DNA from: Giesbergeria sp.
GTDB taxonomy: Bacteria; Pseudomonadota; Gammaproteobacteria; Burkholderiales; Burkholderiaceae_C
DNA length: 17,301 nucleotides
Direction: 5' to 3'
Assembly: GCA_030690515.1 (NCBI GenBank)
Contig: JAUYGP010000413.1
Span: forward strand, 1-17,301
The translations under genes were made by a program, and so were the position numbers. The notes beneath the pieces are model-generated. The model did not search any database. It had not been told where the DNA came from and saw only the letters and a program-made list of their open reading frames with translations. Positions 1 to 7,015 of this stretch are shown in pieces. The number at the start of each line of letters is the position of its first letter. The first letter of the stretch is position 1.

Positions 1-2
1 TC

Positions 3-1808
3 GAGAGCTTTGACATTGTGGTCACCGACGAAGCCCACCGCAGCATCTACAACCTGTGGCGCCAGGTGCTGGAGTACTTTGACGCCTACCTGATCGGCCT
101 GACCGCCACGCCCAACAAGCAGACCTTCGGCTTCTTCAACCAAAACCTGGTCATGGAATACGGCCACGCCCAGGCCGTGGCCGATGGCGTGAACGTCAAC
201 TACGACGTCTACCGCATCAAGACCGAGGTCAGCGAGCAAGGCGCCAAGGTGGACAAAGGCTTTTGGCTCGAAACGCAAGACAAAGCCACCCGCCGCAAGA
301 CCGCCTGGCAGCTGGACGACGACTTTGAATACCAGCCCGAAGAGCTGGACCGCGCGGTGCAAACGCCCGACCAGATCCGCACCGTGGTCCGCACCCTGCG
401 CGACCGCTGGCAGGCCGACATGTTCCCCGCCCGCACCGAGCTGCCCAAAACCCTGATCTTTGCCAAAGACGACAACCACGCCGAAAAGATTGTGGAGATA
501 TTGCGCGAAGAGTTTGGCCGCGGCAACGAGTTTGCGCAAAAGATCACCTACCGCAGCGCCCAAGGCGGCGGCACCAGCCCCGAGCAGCTCATCAAAGACT
601 TCCGCACCGGCTACTACCCCCGCGTGGCGGTGACGGTGGACATGATCGCCACCGGCACCGACATCAAGCCGGTGGAAATCGTCGTCTTCATGCGCAGCGT
701 AAAAAGCCGCAGCTTCTTCGAGCAGATGAAAGGCCGTGGCGTGCGCGTGTGCAACCCGACCGACCTGGCTGCTGTGAACCCGGGCGAAGGCGTTAAGAAA
801 GACCATTTCGTCATCGTCGACTGTGTGGGCGTGTGCGAGCGCGACAAAACCGACAGCCGCCCCATGGACGCCAAGAAGAGCGTGCCCCTGGACAAACTGC
901 TGCAAGCCGTCAGCCTGGGCAACGTGGAAGACGAAGTGCTGAGCAGCATCGCCGCCAGGTTGGCCCGGCTGGACAAAGACGCCAGCGAAGCCGACCGCGC
1001 CAAAGTGGTGGAGCTGAGTGGCGGCAAAACCCTGCGCGACCTGGCACGCGGCATTGTGGATGCGCTGGCCATCGACGCCACGCAAGACATGTCGCCTGCC
1101 GAGGCCGAGCAGCGTTTAAGGGACGCTACAAAGCCTTTCGGCACACCTGCATTGCGCGAGCAGCTATTAAAAATGAAGCAAAAGGCAGACTTGGTGATCG
1201 ACACGGTCACCCAAGACAGCCTCCTGCACGCCGGTTTCAGCGAAGGCAGCGACCGCGCCACAGCGCTGGTGCAAAGCTTTGAGCAATTCATCACCCAGCA
1301 CAAAGACGAAATCACCGCCCTGCAAATTTTGTACAGCCGCCCCACGCGCGCCCCGCTCAAGTTTGAAGACGTGAAAGCCTTGGCCGACGCCCTGCACGCC
1401 CCGCCGCTCAACATCGACGAGGGCGCCCTGTGGCAGGCCTACGCCACGCTGCGCAAAGACAAGGTCAAAGGCGCCACGCAGCGCCGCCTGCTTACCGATT
1501 TGGTCAGCCTGGTGCGCTTTGCCATGCAGCAGACCAACGAACTGGTGCCCTACCCCGAGCGTGTGCAGGCCAACTTCAAAGCCTGGCTGGCCCAGCACCA
1601 GCAGACCGACAACAACCCGTTCACCACTGAGCAACAACACTGGCTAGAAATGTTCCGCGACCACATCGCTGCCAACCTTGGCATTGAAATAGACGATTTT
1701 GAATACGCCCCCTTCAACGCCCAAGGCGGCCTGGGCAAGGTGCACCAGCTCTTTGGCGCGGAACTGCCCAAGGTGATTGAGGAACTGAATCGGGAGTTGG
1801 CGGCGTGA
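3..1808 (+). CDS. hsdR: Type I restriction endonuclease subunit R, C-terminal part (5' truncated by window)
   Basis: This is the ATP-dependent motor/restriction subunit of a type I restriction-modification complex, which translocates DNA past unmethylated sites and cuts it. The reading frame is open from base 3, so the gene starts outside the window; 601 residues are visible. They begin inside the helicase core: Walker B DEAHR (visible residues 9-13), motif III TATP (34-37), motif V ATGTD (216-220) and motif VI QMKGRGVR (241-248). The rest, from about residue 440, resembles the EcoEI-type R-subunit C-terminal domain that contacts the methylase core. The PD-(D/E)XK nuclease domain and Walker A should lie upstream and cannot be checked. 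The stop TGA overlaps the hsdS start GTG (sequence GTGA at 1805-1808), implying translational coupling. The visible part has no frameshift. The family call is secure; functionality depends on the unseen N-terminus. Confidence 0.95.
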   Translation, partial: ESFDIVVTDEAHRSIYNLWRQVLEYFDAYLIGLTATPNKQTFGFFNQNLVMEYGHAQAVADGVNVNYDVYRIKTEVSEQGAKVDKGFWLETQDKATRRKTAWQLDDDFEYQPEELDRAVQTPDQIRTVVRTLRDRWQADMFPARTELPKTLIFAKDDNHAEKIVEILREEFGRGNEFAQKITYRSAQGGGTSPEQLIKDFRTGYYPRVAVTVDMIATGTDIKPVEIVVFMRSVKSRSFFEQMKGRGVRVCNPTDLAAVNPGEGVKKDHFVIVDCVGVCERDKTDSRPMDAKKSVPLDKLLQAVSLGNVEDEVLSSIAARLARLDKDASEADRAKVVELSGGKTLRDLARGIVDALAIDATQDMSPAEAEQRLRDATKPFGTPALREQLLKMKQKADLVIDTVTQDSLLHAGFSEGSDRATALVQSFEQFITQHKDEITALQILYSRPTRAPLKFEDVKALADALHAPPLNIDEGALWQAYATLRKDKVKGATQRRLLTDLVSLVRFAMQQTNELVPYPERVQANFKAWLAQHQQTDNNPFTTEQQHWLEMFRDHIAANLGIEIDDFEYAPFNAQGGLGKVHQLFGAELPKVIEELNRELAA

Positions 1809-3175
1809 GTGGGCCGACCATGACACGCCTTCGTGACCTCGGACGTTGGTCCGGCGGAAACACTCCTTCAAAAGCAAACATCGAATACTGGACGAATGGG
1901 ACAGTGCCTTGGGTATCACCGAAGGACATGAAGTTCGATGAAATCACCCGCTCAGAAGATTTGATCTCTCAGTCAGCATTGGCAGAGGGACGTGTTTCGT
2001 TGCTACCAACAGGCTCGGTTCTTGTCGTTACTCGAAGCGGCATTCTGTCTCACACCTTGCCCGTAGCAGTCACGAAACTACCTGTGACGATTAACCAAGA
2101 TATCAAGGCGCTCACCTTGAATACTGGCGTCTCAGCGAAATACGTTGCTCATGCATTGCGCGGTTCAAGTCAACGCATTCTCAGGCAGTGTTCAAAGCAC
2201 GGTACAACCGTGGCATCCGTCGATACAAACGCGCTTCTTGACTTCGAGATTCCTATGGTCGGATTCAATGAGCAGGAGGCGGTCGTTGCCGAACTCGAAA
2301 AACAGTTCTCCCGCCTCGACGAAGCCGTCGCCAACCTCCAGCGCGTCAGAGCCAACCTCAAACGCTACAAAGCCTCCGTCCTCAAAGCCGCCGTCGAAGG
2401 CCGCCTCGTAGAAACCGAAGCCACCCTGGCCCGCCGCGAAGGCCGCACCTACGAGACCGGCGAACTGCTGTTGCAGCGGATTCTTGAGGAACGGCGGGCG
2501 AAGTGGACTGGCAAGGGGAAGTACAAAGAGCCGGCAAAGGCTGATGGTATGGGCGTGGTGCCAGAAGGTTGGACCAATGCATCGCTGGACATGCTTTCCA
2601 CCGATTCGGGATATGGAACCTCACAGAAGTGCGGGTACGAGAACGATGGGCCTGTGGTGCTGCGGATACCCAATGTTCAACACGGCGTTCTTGATTTGCA
2701 CGATTTGAAGTTCGCTCCAACCGAGTTCAAACTCAGCCAATCGGATGCAGTCAGTTCTGGTGACATGCTGATTATTCGCACCAACGGAAGCAAGTCACTT
2801 ATTGGGCGTGCCGCTGTCGTGATGGCTGAGCCACAACGAAAGATGTCGTTCGCGTCCTACTTGATTCGGTTTCGTCTATCTAGCGTGGACTGCATTCCTG
2901 CTTGGGTGTCTGTAGTTTGGCAAACAAGTCAAATGCGCGAATGGATTGAGGCACATGCGGCAACGTCCGCGGGTCAACACAACGTAAGCATGACTGTGCT
3001 TGCCAAGGCTGCTATCCCCGTCCCGCCAGTTACCGAGCAAGCCCGAATCGTCGCCGAAGTCGACCGCCACCTGTCCATCATTCGCGAAGTCGAAGCCGAG
3101 GTCGACGCCAACCTCCAGCGCGCGCAGGCGTTGCGGCAATCCACATTGGCAAAGGCCTTTGAAGTTAGGAGTTAA
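1805..3175 (+). CDS. hsdS: Type I restriction-modification specificity subunit S
   Basis: HsdS recognises the bipartite DNA target for both methylation and restriction. The 456-residue product has the usual two-half layout. Target recognition domain 1 covers about residues 6-155. A central conserved helical region follows (about 157-245, with EAVVAELEKQFSRLDEAV and LKAAVEGRL). Domain 2 starts near the VPEGW motif (252-256) and runs to about 415, and a second conserved helix ends the protein. Each recognition domain is followed by the same kind of long helix that spaces the domains. The GTG start at 1805 overlaps the hsdR stop; an in-frame ATG at 1820 is an alternative. Base composition is mosaic: 60-base samples give 48% G+C in domain 1, 62% in the central region and 50% in domain 2, consistent with exchange of recognition domains. 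The target sequence cannot be read from the protein. Confidence 0.95.
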   Translation: MSGPTMTRLRDLGRWSGGNTPSKANIEYWTNGTVPWVSPKDMKFDEITRSEDLISQSALAEGRVSLLPTGSVLVVTRSGILSHTLPVAVTKLPVTINQDIKALTLNTGVSAKYVAHALRGSSQRILRQCSKHGTTVASVDTNALLDFEIPMVGFNEQEAVVAELEKQFSRLDEAVANLQRVRANLKRYKASVLKAAVEGRLVETEATLARREGRTYETGELLLQRILEERRAKWTGKGKYKEPAKADGMGVVPEGWTNASLDMLSTDSGYGTSQKCGYENDGPVVLRIPNVQHGVLDLHDLKFAPTEFKLSQSDAVSSGDMLIIRTNGSKSLIGRAAVVMAEPQRKMSFASYLIRFRLSSVDCIPAWVSVVWQTSQMREWIEAHAATSAGQHNVSMTVLAKAAIPVPPVTEQARIVAEVDRHLSIIREVEAEVDANLQRAQALRQSTLAKAFEVRS

Positions 3176-3179
3176 TTCA

Positions 3180-4058
3180 ATGAAAGTTTTGCCACGTCCT
3201 CACGCCACGACTGCCATACGCAGGCGGATTGTTTGGATCTGTGTTCTGACACTTGTGCTGTCCCTCACTTCCTTGGCAGCCGTCTTGTGGTTTCAACACT
3301 CAGCTTTTGGTTCAAATTCCTGGGATTTTCAAGGCGCGACAGGCGCAGCAACGGTCATTCCTTCCTTTGCAGGTGTTGTTCTTGCTGGATGGGCCATTTA
3401 CTTTCAGATCAAGACCAGCTCACCTTCATACAAAGCGGCTGAGCAAAGTTGGCTAGATATTTCGGAGCTTTATCACAGAGCTTTGAAAGTTGGTGCACTG
3501 TTGAAAATCGTTGAAGTCGATGAGCCAAATGATGTGCTTGAAGAGCCGAGTGATGCATATTTAGCCCAGGAGCCAATGCCATTCGATGATTTAAGAGCGC
3601 GGGTACGGTCTGCTAAGGGGTTCTCTACGGCGCGTTGTGCTAAAGAATTTGAGGTTGATAGAAATCCAGACAGTTTCCGGACTTTTGCAACCATAGCTTT
3701 GGGTGTTTTTCCGGTGTTGGAATCTCTGCAAGAGAAGCTTGTTGACGAGGCTCGAGTTGACCTTATTCAGCTAGAGGCAGATATAGATATCGTTGGTGCA
3801 ATATACGACGCAGATGCCGACTATCACGAGATTGCAATTTGGATCAGCTCTGCAATTAGTGTCCTTCGACGTATCGTGGATTTGATTGAATTACTTCAAC
3901 TCAAGGGAGTGCTAAGCGTTGATGCAATTGAAGATGCTTTGCTGAATCCAGGGTTATCGAAGACTATTCAACAGTGGTTTGAACAAGAGGAAGCAGTAGC
4001 AGAGTGGCGGCGAAATCGGAAGCCTGTCGTTTATTCGCAGCGTGGCGGACCGGATTAA
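3180..4058 (+). CDS. Unrecognised two-helix membrane protein with large cytoplasmic domain
   Basis: I do not recognise the family of this 292-residue protein. The start is supported by AGGAG at 3167-3171, 8 nt before the ATG, only 4 nt after the hsdS stop, so it is probably co-transcribed with hsdS. The N-terminus is basic (three consecutive Arg, residues 14-16) and is followed by a hydrophobic helix (about 17-38), a short loop with Trp48, and a second helix (about 56-75). The remaining ~215 residues are soluble, acidic and mostly helical in character. The positive-inside rule puts both termini in the cytoplasm. No enzyme motif is visible. The gene is AT-richer than its neighbours (29 and 24 G+C in the 60-base samples 3541-3600 and 3781-3840, against 34 in a sample of hsdM), suggesting separate acquisition. 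A membrane-anchored defence accessory is possible by location only. Confidence 0.75.
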   Translation: MKVLPRPHATTAIRRRIVWICVLTLVLSLTSLAAVLWFQHSAFGSNSWDFQGATGAATVIPSFAGVVLAGWAIYFQIKTSSPSYKAAEQSWLDISELYHRALKVGALLKIVEVDEPNDVLEEPSDAYLAQEPMPFDDLRARVRSAKGFSTARCAKEFEVDRNPDSFRTFATIALGVFPVLESLQEKLVDEARVDLIQLEADIDIVGAIYDADADYHEIAIWISSAISVLRRIVDLIELLQLKGVLSVDAIEDALLNPGLSKTIQQWFEQEEAVAEWRRNRKPVVYSQRGGPD

Positions 4059-4171
4059 GTTATGTGAAGTTTTCGAAAGCAGAAGGATCTATGAAACTTA
4101 ACGCTGTGAGGCGGTCTTGATAGTAAGTTGCGCTCAATTCATGGTTTTTTTGTTGCGGCCTCAGCTGCGTG

Positions 4172-4282
4172 CTCAAAATCGCAATCTCCGACCGAATCGG
4201 CAAGTCTCTAATGTGCCCATTTGCTTTGCTGCCGCAGGTCAAGGTGTGTGCCGAGTTGGCGCAGAGTGGTAATTTTTTGTGA
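4172..4282 (+). pseudogene. Remnant of a second GIY-YIG/DUF4357-type gene (N-terminal fragment)
   Basis: The frame beginning at 4172 encodes a peptide that aligns with residues 20-53 of the intact GIY-YIG protein encoded at 5997-6869. The core IGKSLMCPFALLPQVK matches IGKALVFPRALLPQVK. Over 26 aligned codons from 4196 I count 17 identical residues and about 70% identical bases by hand, with no gap; one codon is missing just upstream. Similarity stops abruptly after the Gly of SG (4268-4270), immediately before the GVY motif, and the frame ends at a TGA (4280-4282). The whole catalytic domain is therefore gone. The divergence is too large for a recent tandem duplication. It is either an old paralogue or a piece of a related cassette. 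No start codon or ribosome binding site is apparent, so it is not expected to be expressed. Confidence 0.72.
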
Positions 4283-4288
4283 GCAACC

Positions 4289-4480
4289 ATGCGCCAACTT
4301 GACCTCTTCTCCGCCCTGGAGTCCAGCACCGAGGGCATCGACACCGAATTCAAGTCGGCGCGCGGTGGCATGCCCGGCAGTTTTTGGGAGTCCTATTCCG
4401 CCATGGCCAACACCCGGGGCGGCACCATTGTGTTGGGCGTAGCCGAAAAGTCCGCCGGTCTTTACGCTTATCACACGTGA
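4289..4480 (+). pseudogene. Truncated AlbA_2 (Schlafen-type) domain gene, 5' fragment
   Basis: The open frame of 63 codons from the ATG at 4289 carries the N-terminal start of an AlbA_2 / divergent Schlafen domain: EFKSARGG, then SAMANTRGGTIVLGV, the typical AN-x-x-GG-T-hydrophobic-GV signature. Proteins of this family normally run to several hundred residues, often with a C-terminal GHKL ATPase module. Here recognisable similarity ends near EKS (about 4455) and the frame stops at 4478-4480. The next 48 bases are AT-rich and precede a different, intact AlbA_2 gene. The fragment begins only 6 nt after the stop of the GIY-YIG remnant, so the two lie in the reverse of the intact pair's order. 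It might encode a short peptide, but no convincing ribosome binding site is seen, and I read it as a deletion scar. Confidence 0.75.
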
Positions 4481-4528
4481 ATCCGGAAAACCTGAAAAAA
4501 TCCATATAAATCAATCACTTGCTATCAC

Positions 4529-5986
4529 ATGGCTGCAAAACACTGGATTCCTGAGGCGCTGCGGGTTTTGGCCGAAAGCTTGGCCCCGGTGCCGCACGAG
4601 ATCAACGAAATCGACTGGAAGGCCCGCCTGTCAAACAACAGCGCGCGGCTGGCCGAGCACTTGATGGCCTTTGCCAACCACCCCGGCGGTGGCACGCTGG
4701 TATTTGGGGTGGACGACGATGGCGCCGCACATGGCATCACGGCTGAAGAGGTGGCTACTGTGGTGGGCACCTTAACCAATATGGGTCGGGACGCGGTGGA
4801 GCCACCCTTGGCGCTTGACCACGCTGCCGTCGAGTTTTCAGGTAGCAATGTACTGCTGGTTCGTGTGCCGGAGCAGTTTGTCAAGCCGGTGCACCGCCGG
4901 GGCAAGTCGATTGAAGAGACGTGGATTCGCTCTGGCGGTACCACGCGCAGGGCTTCGCGCCAAGAGGTCGGCGCGCTGATGCTGCACAGCTCGACGCCCC
5001 GGTGGGAAGACTTGCGCGCTTCGCCATTGGTGTCGCTGGCTGATGTGCAGCGCATGCTGGATTTGGAGGCCATTGCAAAGCTGTTGCAGCGCCCATTGCC
5101 AGAGGATGAGCAAGACCTTGCCCGTTGGCTTATCGACGAAAACATGATCCTGCCTGAGGGGCGCGGCTTCTACGTGACGAACTTTGGTGCAATTGCTGCG
5201 GCACGCAAGCTGGGCGACTTCCCGCCGCTGGATCGCAAGGGCATTCGCCTCATTCGTTACCGGGGCACCAACAAGGTCAACACGATTGACGAGTTGCCGG
5301 GGCAGCGTGGCTATGCGGTGGGTTTTGAGGGGCTGGTGACGCACCTGAAACGCGTGTTACCGCACTCAGAGGTGATTCAGCAGTCGCTTCGCACAGAGGT
5401 GTCGCTATACCCCGAGATTGCCTTACGTGAGCTGATTGCCAACGCACTCATCCACCAGGATTTTTCTGTCAGCGGTGCCGGGCCTATGGTCGAAATTTAC
5501 GATGACCGTATCGAGATAACCAACCCCGGCACGCTATTGCCCAGCAAGAGGCCAGACCGGTTGATCGGTACGACGCCCGAGTCGCGCAATGAAAAGTTGG
5601 CGTACTCATTCCGCAGGTTTCGTATTTGTGAGGAGCGGGGCACCGGCTTTCAAAAGGTCATCAGCGCCATTGAGCTGTTTGGCTTGCCGCCCTTGCTGCT
5701 TACCCCACATGAAAACGCCTTTCGCGTGACCATTGGTGCCCCCAGAAAGTTTGCAGACATGGCGATTCAGGAGCGCATTGAGGCCTGCTACCAGCATGCC
5801 GTTTTGCAGTACCTCTCTAGCCAGCCGTTGACGAACACGACGCTACGCGAGCGGTTCAAGTTGCACGACAAAAACCGCAACCAAATCACCAACCTGATCA
5901 GCGATGCGGTGGATGCAGGGCGCATCAAACGCAAGGATGTTGGTAGCGGGAAGAAGTTTGCTGAATATGTGCCGTATTGGGTTTGA
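4529..5986 (+). CDS. AlbA_2-domain / GHKL ATP-binding protein (COG2865-like)
   Basis: This 485-residue protein has an N-terminal AlbA_2 (Schlafen-like nucleic-acid-binding) domain, about residues 22-150, with EIDWKARL and AFANHPGGGTLVFGV. Its C-terminal half contains a GHKL-type ATPase module: N-box ELIANALIHQD (301-311), G1 region EIYDDRIEITNPG (322-334) and G2 ERGTGF (369-374). A winged-helix-like tail follows (about 415-485). It matches the architecture and size of proteins often annotated as transcriptional regulator or ATP-dependent helicase of COG2865; there are no helicase motifs, so I avoid that name. Relatives frequently sit beside type I restriction genes. The ATG lacks a clear Shine-Dalgarno sequence; a TATAAA stands at 4505-4510 without a good -35. 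The stop is 10 nt from the start of the following GIY-YIG gene, indicating an operon. The biochemical role is not established; a regulatory or nucleic-acid-sensing job is inference. Confidence 0.88.
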   Translation: MAAKHWIPEALRVLAESLAPVPHEINEIDWKARLSNNSARLAEHLMAFANHPGGGTLVFGVDDDGAAHGITAEEVATVVGTLTNMGRDAVEPPLALDHAAVEFSGSNVLLVRVPEQFVKPVHRRGKSIEETWIRSGGTTRRASRQEVGALMLHSSTPRWEDLRASPLVSLADVQRMLDLEAIAKLLQRPLPEDEQDLARWLIDENMILPEGRGFYVTNFGAIAAARKLGDFPPLDRKGIRLIRYRGTNKVNTIDELPGQRGYAVGFEGLVTHLKRVLPHSEVIQQSLRTEVSLYPEIALRELIANALIHQDFSVSGAGPMVEIYDDRIEITNPGTLLPSKRPDRLIGTTPESRNEKLAYSFRRFRICEERGTGFQKVISAIELFGLPPLLLTPHENAFRVTIGAPRKFADMAIQERIEACYQHAVLQYLSSQPLTNTTLRERFKLHDKNRNQITNLISDAVDAGRIKRKDVGSGKKFAEYVPYWV

Positions 5987-5996
5987 GTTGCACACC

Positions 5997-6869
5997 ATGA
6001 ACACAACCCCTTTCTCCCTTCGCATCTTCATAGCCGGCGGCGACCCCGACGGCCTGCGCATCGTCGACAAATCCAACTGGATCGGCAAGGCGCTGGTGTT
6101 CCCGCGTGCGCTGCTGCCACAGGTCAAGGCCCGGCCCGAGCTGGCGCAGACCGGGGTGTACCTGCTGCTGGGGCCGCGCCCGGACGGTGAGGGCGACATG
6201 CTCTACGTGGGCGAGGGCGACCCCATCCGCCCCCGGCTGGAGAGCCACTATGCGCAAAAGGACTTCTGGACCCGCGCCATCGGCTTCACCACCACCACGG
6301 CCGGGCAGCTCAACAAGGCGCATGTGCAGTTTCTGGAGTCGCGCCTCATCGCCCTTGCCCGCGCCGCTAAACGCATGCCGCTGGACAACGCCAACCAGCC
6401 TGCCGAGCCGTCCCTAAGTGAGGCCGACCGGGCCGACATGGAAGTCTTTTTGGGCCACATGCTGGGCATGCTGCCGGTACTGGGGGTGCATGCGTTTGAG
6501 CAGGCGCCCAAAGCCCCGGCAGCCAAGGCCAGCCCGGTGCTCACCTGCAAGGGCAAGGGTGTGCAGGCCACGGGCTATGAGGCCAGCCAGGGCTTTGTGG
6601 TGCGGGCGGGTTCGCAGGCGGTGGCTGATGCCGTGCCCAGCATGGCGCTGCATGTGCGCGGCATGTATGACCTGCGGCAGGAGCTGATTGGCAATGGCGT
6701 GCTGGGCATGCAGGGCGGGCTGCACCAGTTCACGCAGGACTACAGCTTTAGCTCCCCCAGCACAGCAGCCGCCGTGGTGCTGGGCCGCAGCGCCAATGGG
6801 CGCATTGAGTGGAAGGCGGCAGATGGGCGCACGCTGAAAGAGCTGCAAGAGGCTGAAGCGGCGCAGTAA
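5997..6869 (+). CDS. GIY-YIG nuclease family protein with C-terminal DUF4357
   Basis: This 290-residue protein contains a GIY-YIG endonuclease-type fold: GVYLL (53-57), LYVGEG (69-74), a downstream Arg (78 or 80) and the conserved Glu in FLESRLI (114). These are the residues expected for metal-dependent phosphodiester cleavage. The C-terminus (about 225-290) matches DUF4357, with NGVL, a FTQDYSFSSPS block, AAVVLGRSANG and a final WK..DG..L. I chose the ATG at 5997, which lies 10 nt after the upstream stop; it gives a product starting with a beta-strand leading into the conserved GLRIVDKSNWIG region. Shine-Dalgarno complementarity is weak, so coupling to the upstream gene is likely. Proteins with this architecture are recurrent in restriction loci, but their substrate is unknown to me. 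A divergent remnant of the same family lies 1.7 kb upstream. The gene is followed by an intergenic repeat and a new promoter, so it probably ends its transcription unit. Confidence 0.88.
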   Translation: MNTTPFSLRIFIAGGDPDGLRIVDKSNWIGKALVFPRALLPQVKARPELAQTGVYLLLGPRPDGEGDMLYVGEGDPIRPRLESHYAQKDFWTRAIGFTTTTAGQLNKAHVQFLESRLIALARAAKRMPLDNANQPAEPSLSEADRADMEVFLGHMLGMLPVLGVHAFEQAPKAPAAKASPVLTCKGKGVQATGYEASQGFVVRAGSQAVADAVPSMALHVRGMYDLRQELIGNGVLGMQGGLHQFTQDYSFSSPSTAAAVVLGRSANGRIEWKAADGRTLKELQEAEAAQ

Positions 6870-6893
6870 GAACCCGTTCAAAGTCACTTACTA

Positions 6894-6943
6894 CTATTTT
6901 GATAGCTGCTTGCGCTTGTTATATAAGCGCTAGAGGCCATTTT
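6894..6943 (+). repeat. Comamonadaceae-type palindromic intergenic repeat, copy 1
   Basis: This shares with three other places in the window the ordered blocks CTATTTTGATAGCTGC, GCGCTT ... AAGCGC and TAGAGGCCATTTT. The central inverted repeat here is GCGCTT (6912-6917) and AAGCGC (6925-6930) around a 7-nt loop. It lies between the GIY-YIG gene and the promoter of the HTH gene, inside the defence island. Confidence 0.85.
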
Positions 6944-6954
6944 CACTCAAAGCC

Positions 6955-6983
6955 TTGCCGCTGATGTGAGATCAGTTTATATT
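6955..6983 (+). promoter_or_regulatory. Probable sigma-70 promoter of the HTH-nucleotidyltransferase-hsdM unit
   Basis: TTGCCG (6955-6960) and TATATT (6978-6983) are separated by exactly 17 nt. They match the consensus at 4/6 and 5/6 positions. The predicted start point near 6990 leaves a leader of roughly 25 nt before the ATG at 7016. The -10 box overlaps the left arm of the inverted repeat at 6980-7012, so a bound repressor would block it. Confidence 0.6.
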
Positions 6984-7012
6984 CAATATTCGCGATTTGC
7001 GAATATTGAATA
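6980..7012. promoter_or_regulatory. Perfect 14-bp inverted repeat, probable operator
   Basis: The left arm TATTCAATATTCGC (6980-6993) and right arm GCGAATATTGAATA (6999-7012) are perfect complements separated by the 5-nt spacer GATTT. The element overlaps the predicted -10 box and start point and ends 3 nt before the ATG of the HTH gene. That placement is typical of autoregulation by a dimeric HTH protein, as in AbiE-type antitoxins that bind inverted repeats in their own promoter. Identifying the downstream HTH protein as the binder is inference. Confidence 0.75.
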
Positions 7013-7015
7013 CCC

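Noticed and set aside
614..1414. A 266-codon - strand open frame inside hsdR
   Set aside because: It is Ser/Arg-rich without recognisable domains and wholly within the conserved helicase and C-terminal coding region of hsdR.
3000..3179. Upstream extension of the membrane protein into hsdS
   Set aside because: The frame is open from 3000, but the extension overlaps conserved hsdS sequence, is Pro/Ser/Arg-rich, and a good ribosome binding site precedes the ATG at 3180.
4060..4371. A 103-codon - strand open frame across the scar region
   Set aside because: It runs antisense to both remnants, has no ribosome binding site, and its product matches nothing I know; the + strand homology explains the sequence.
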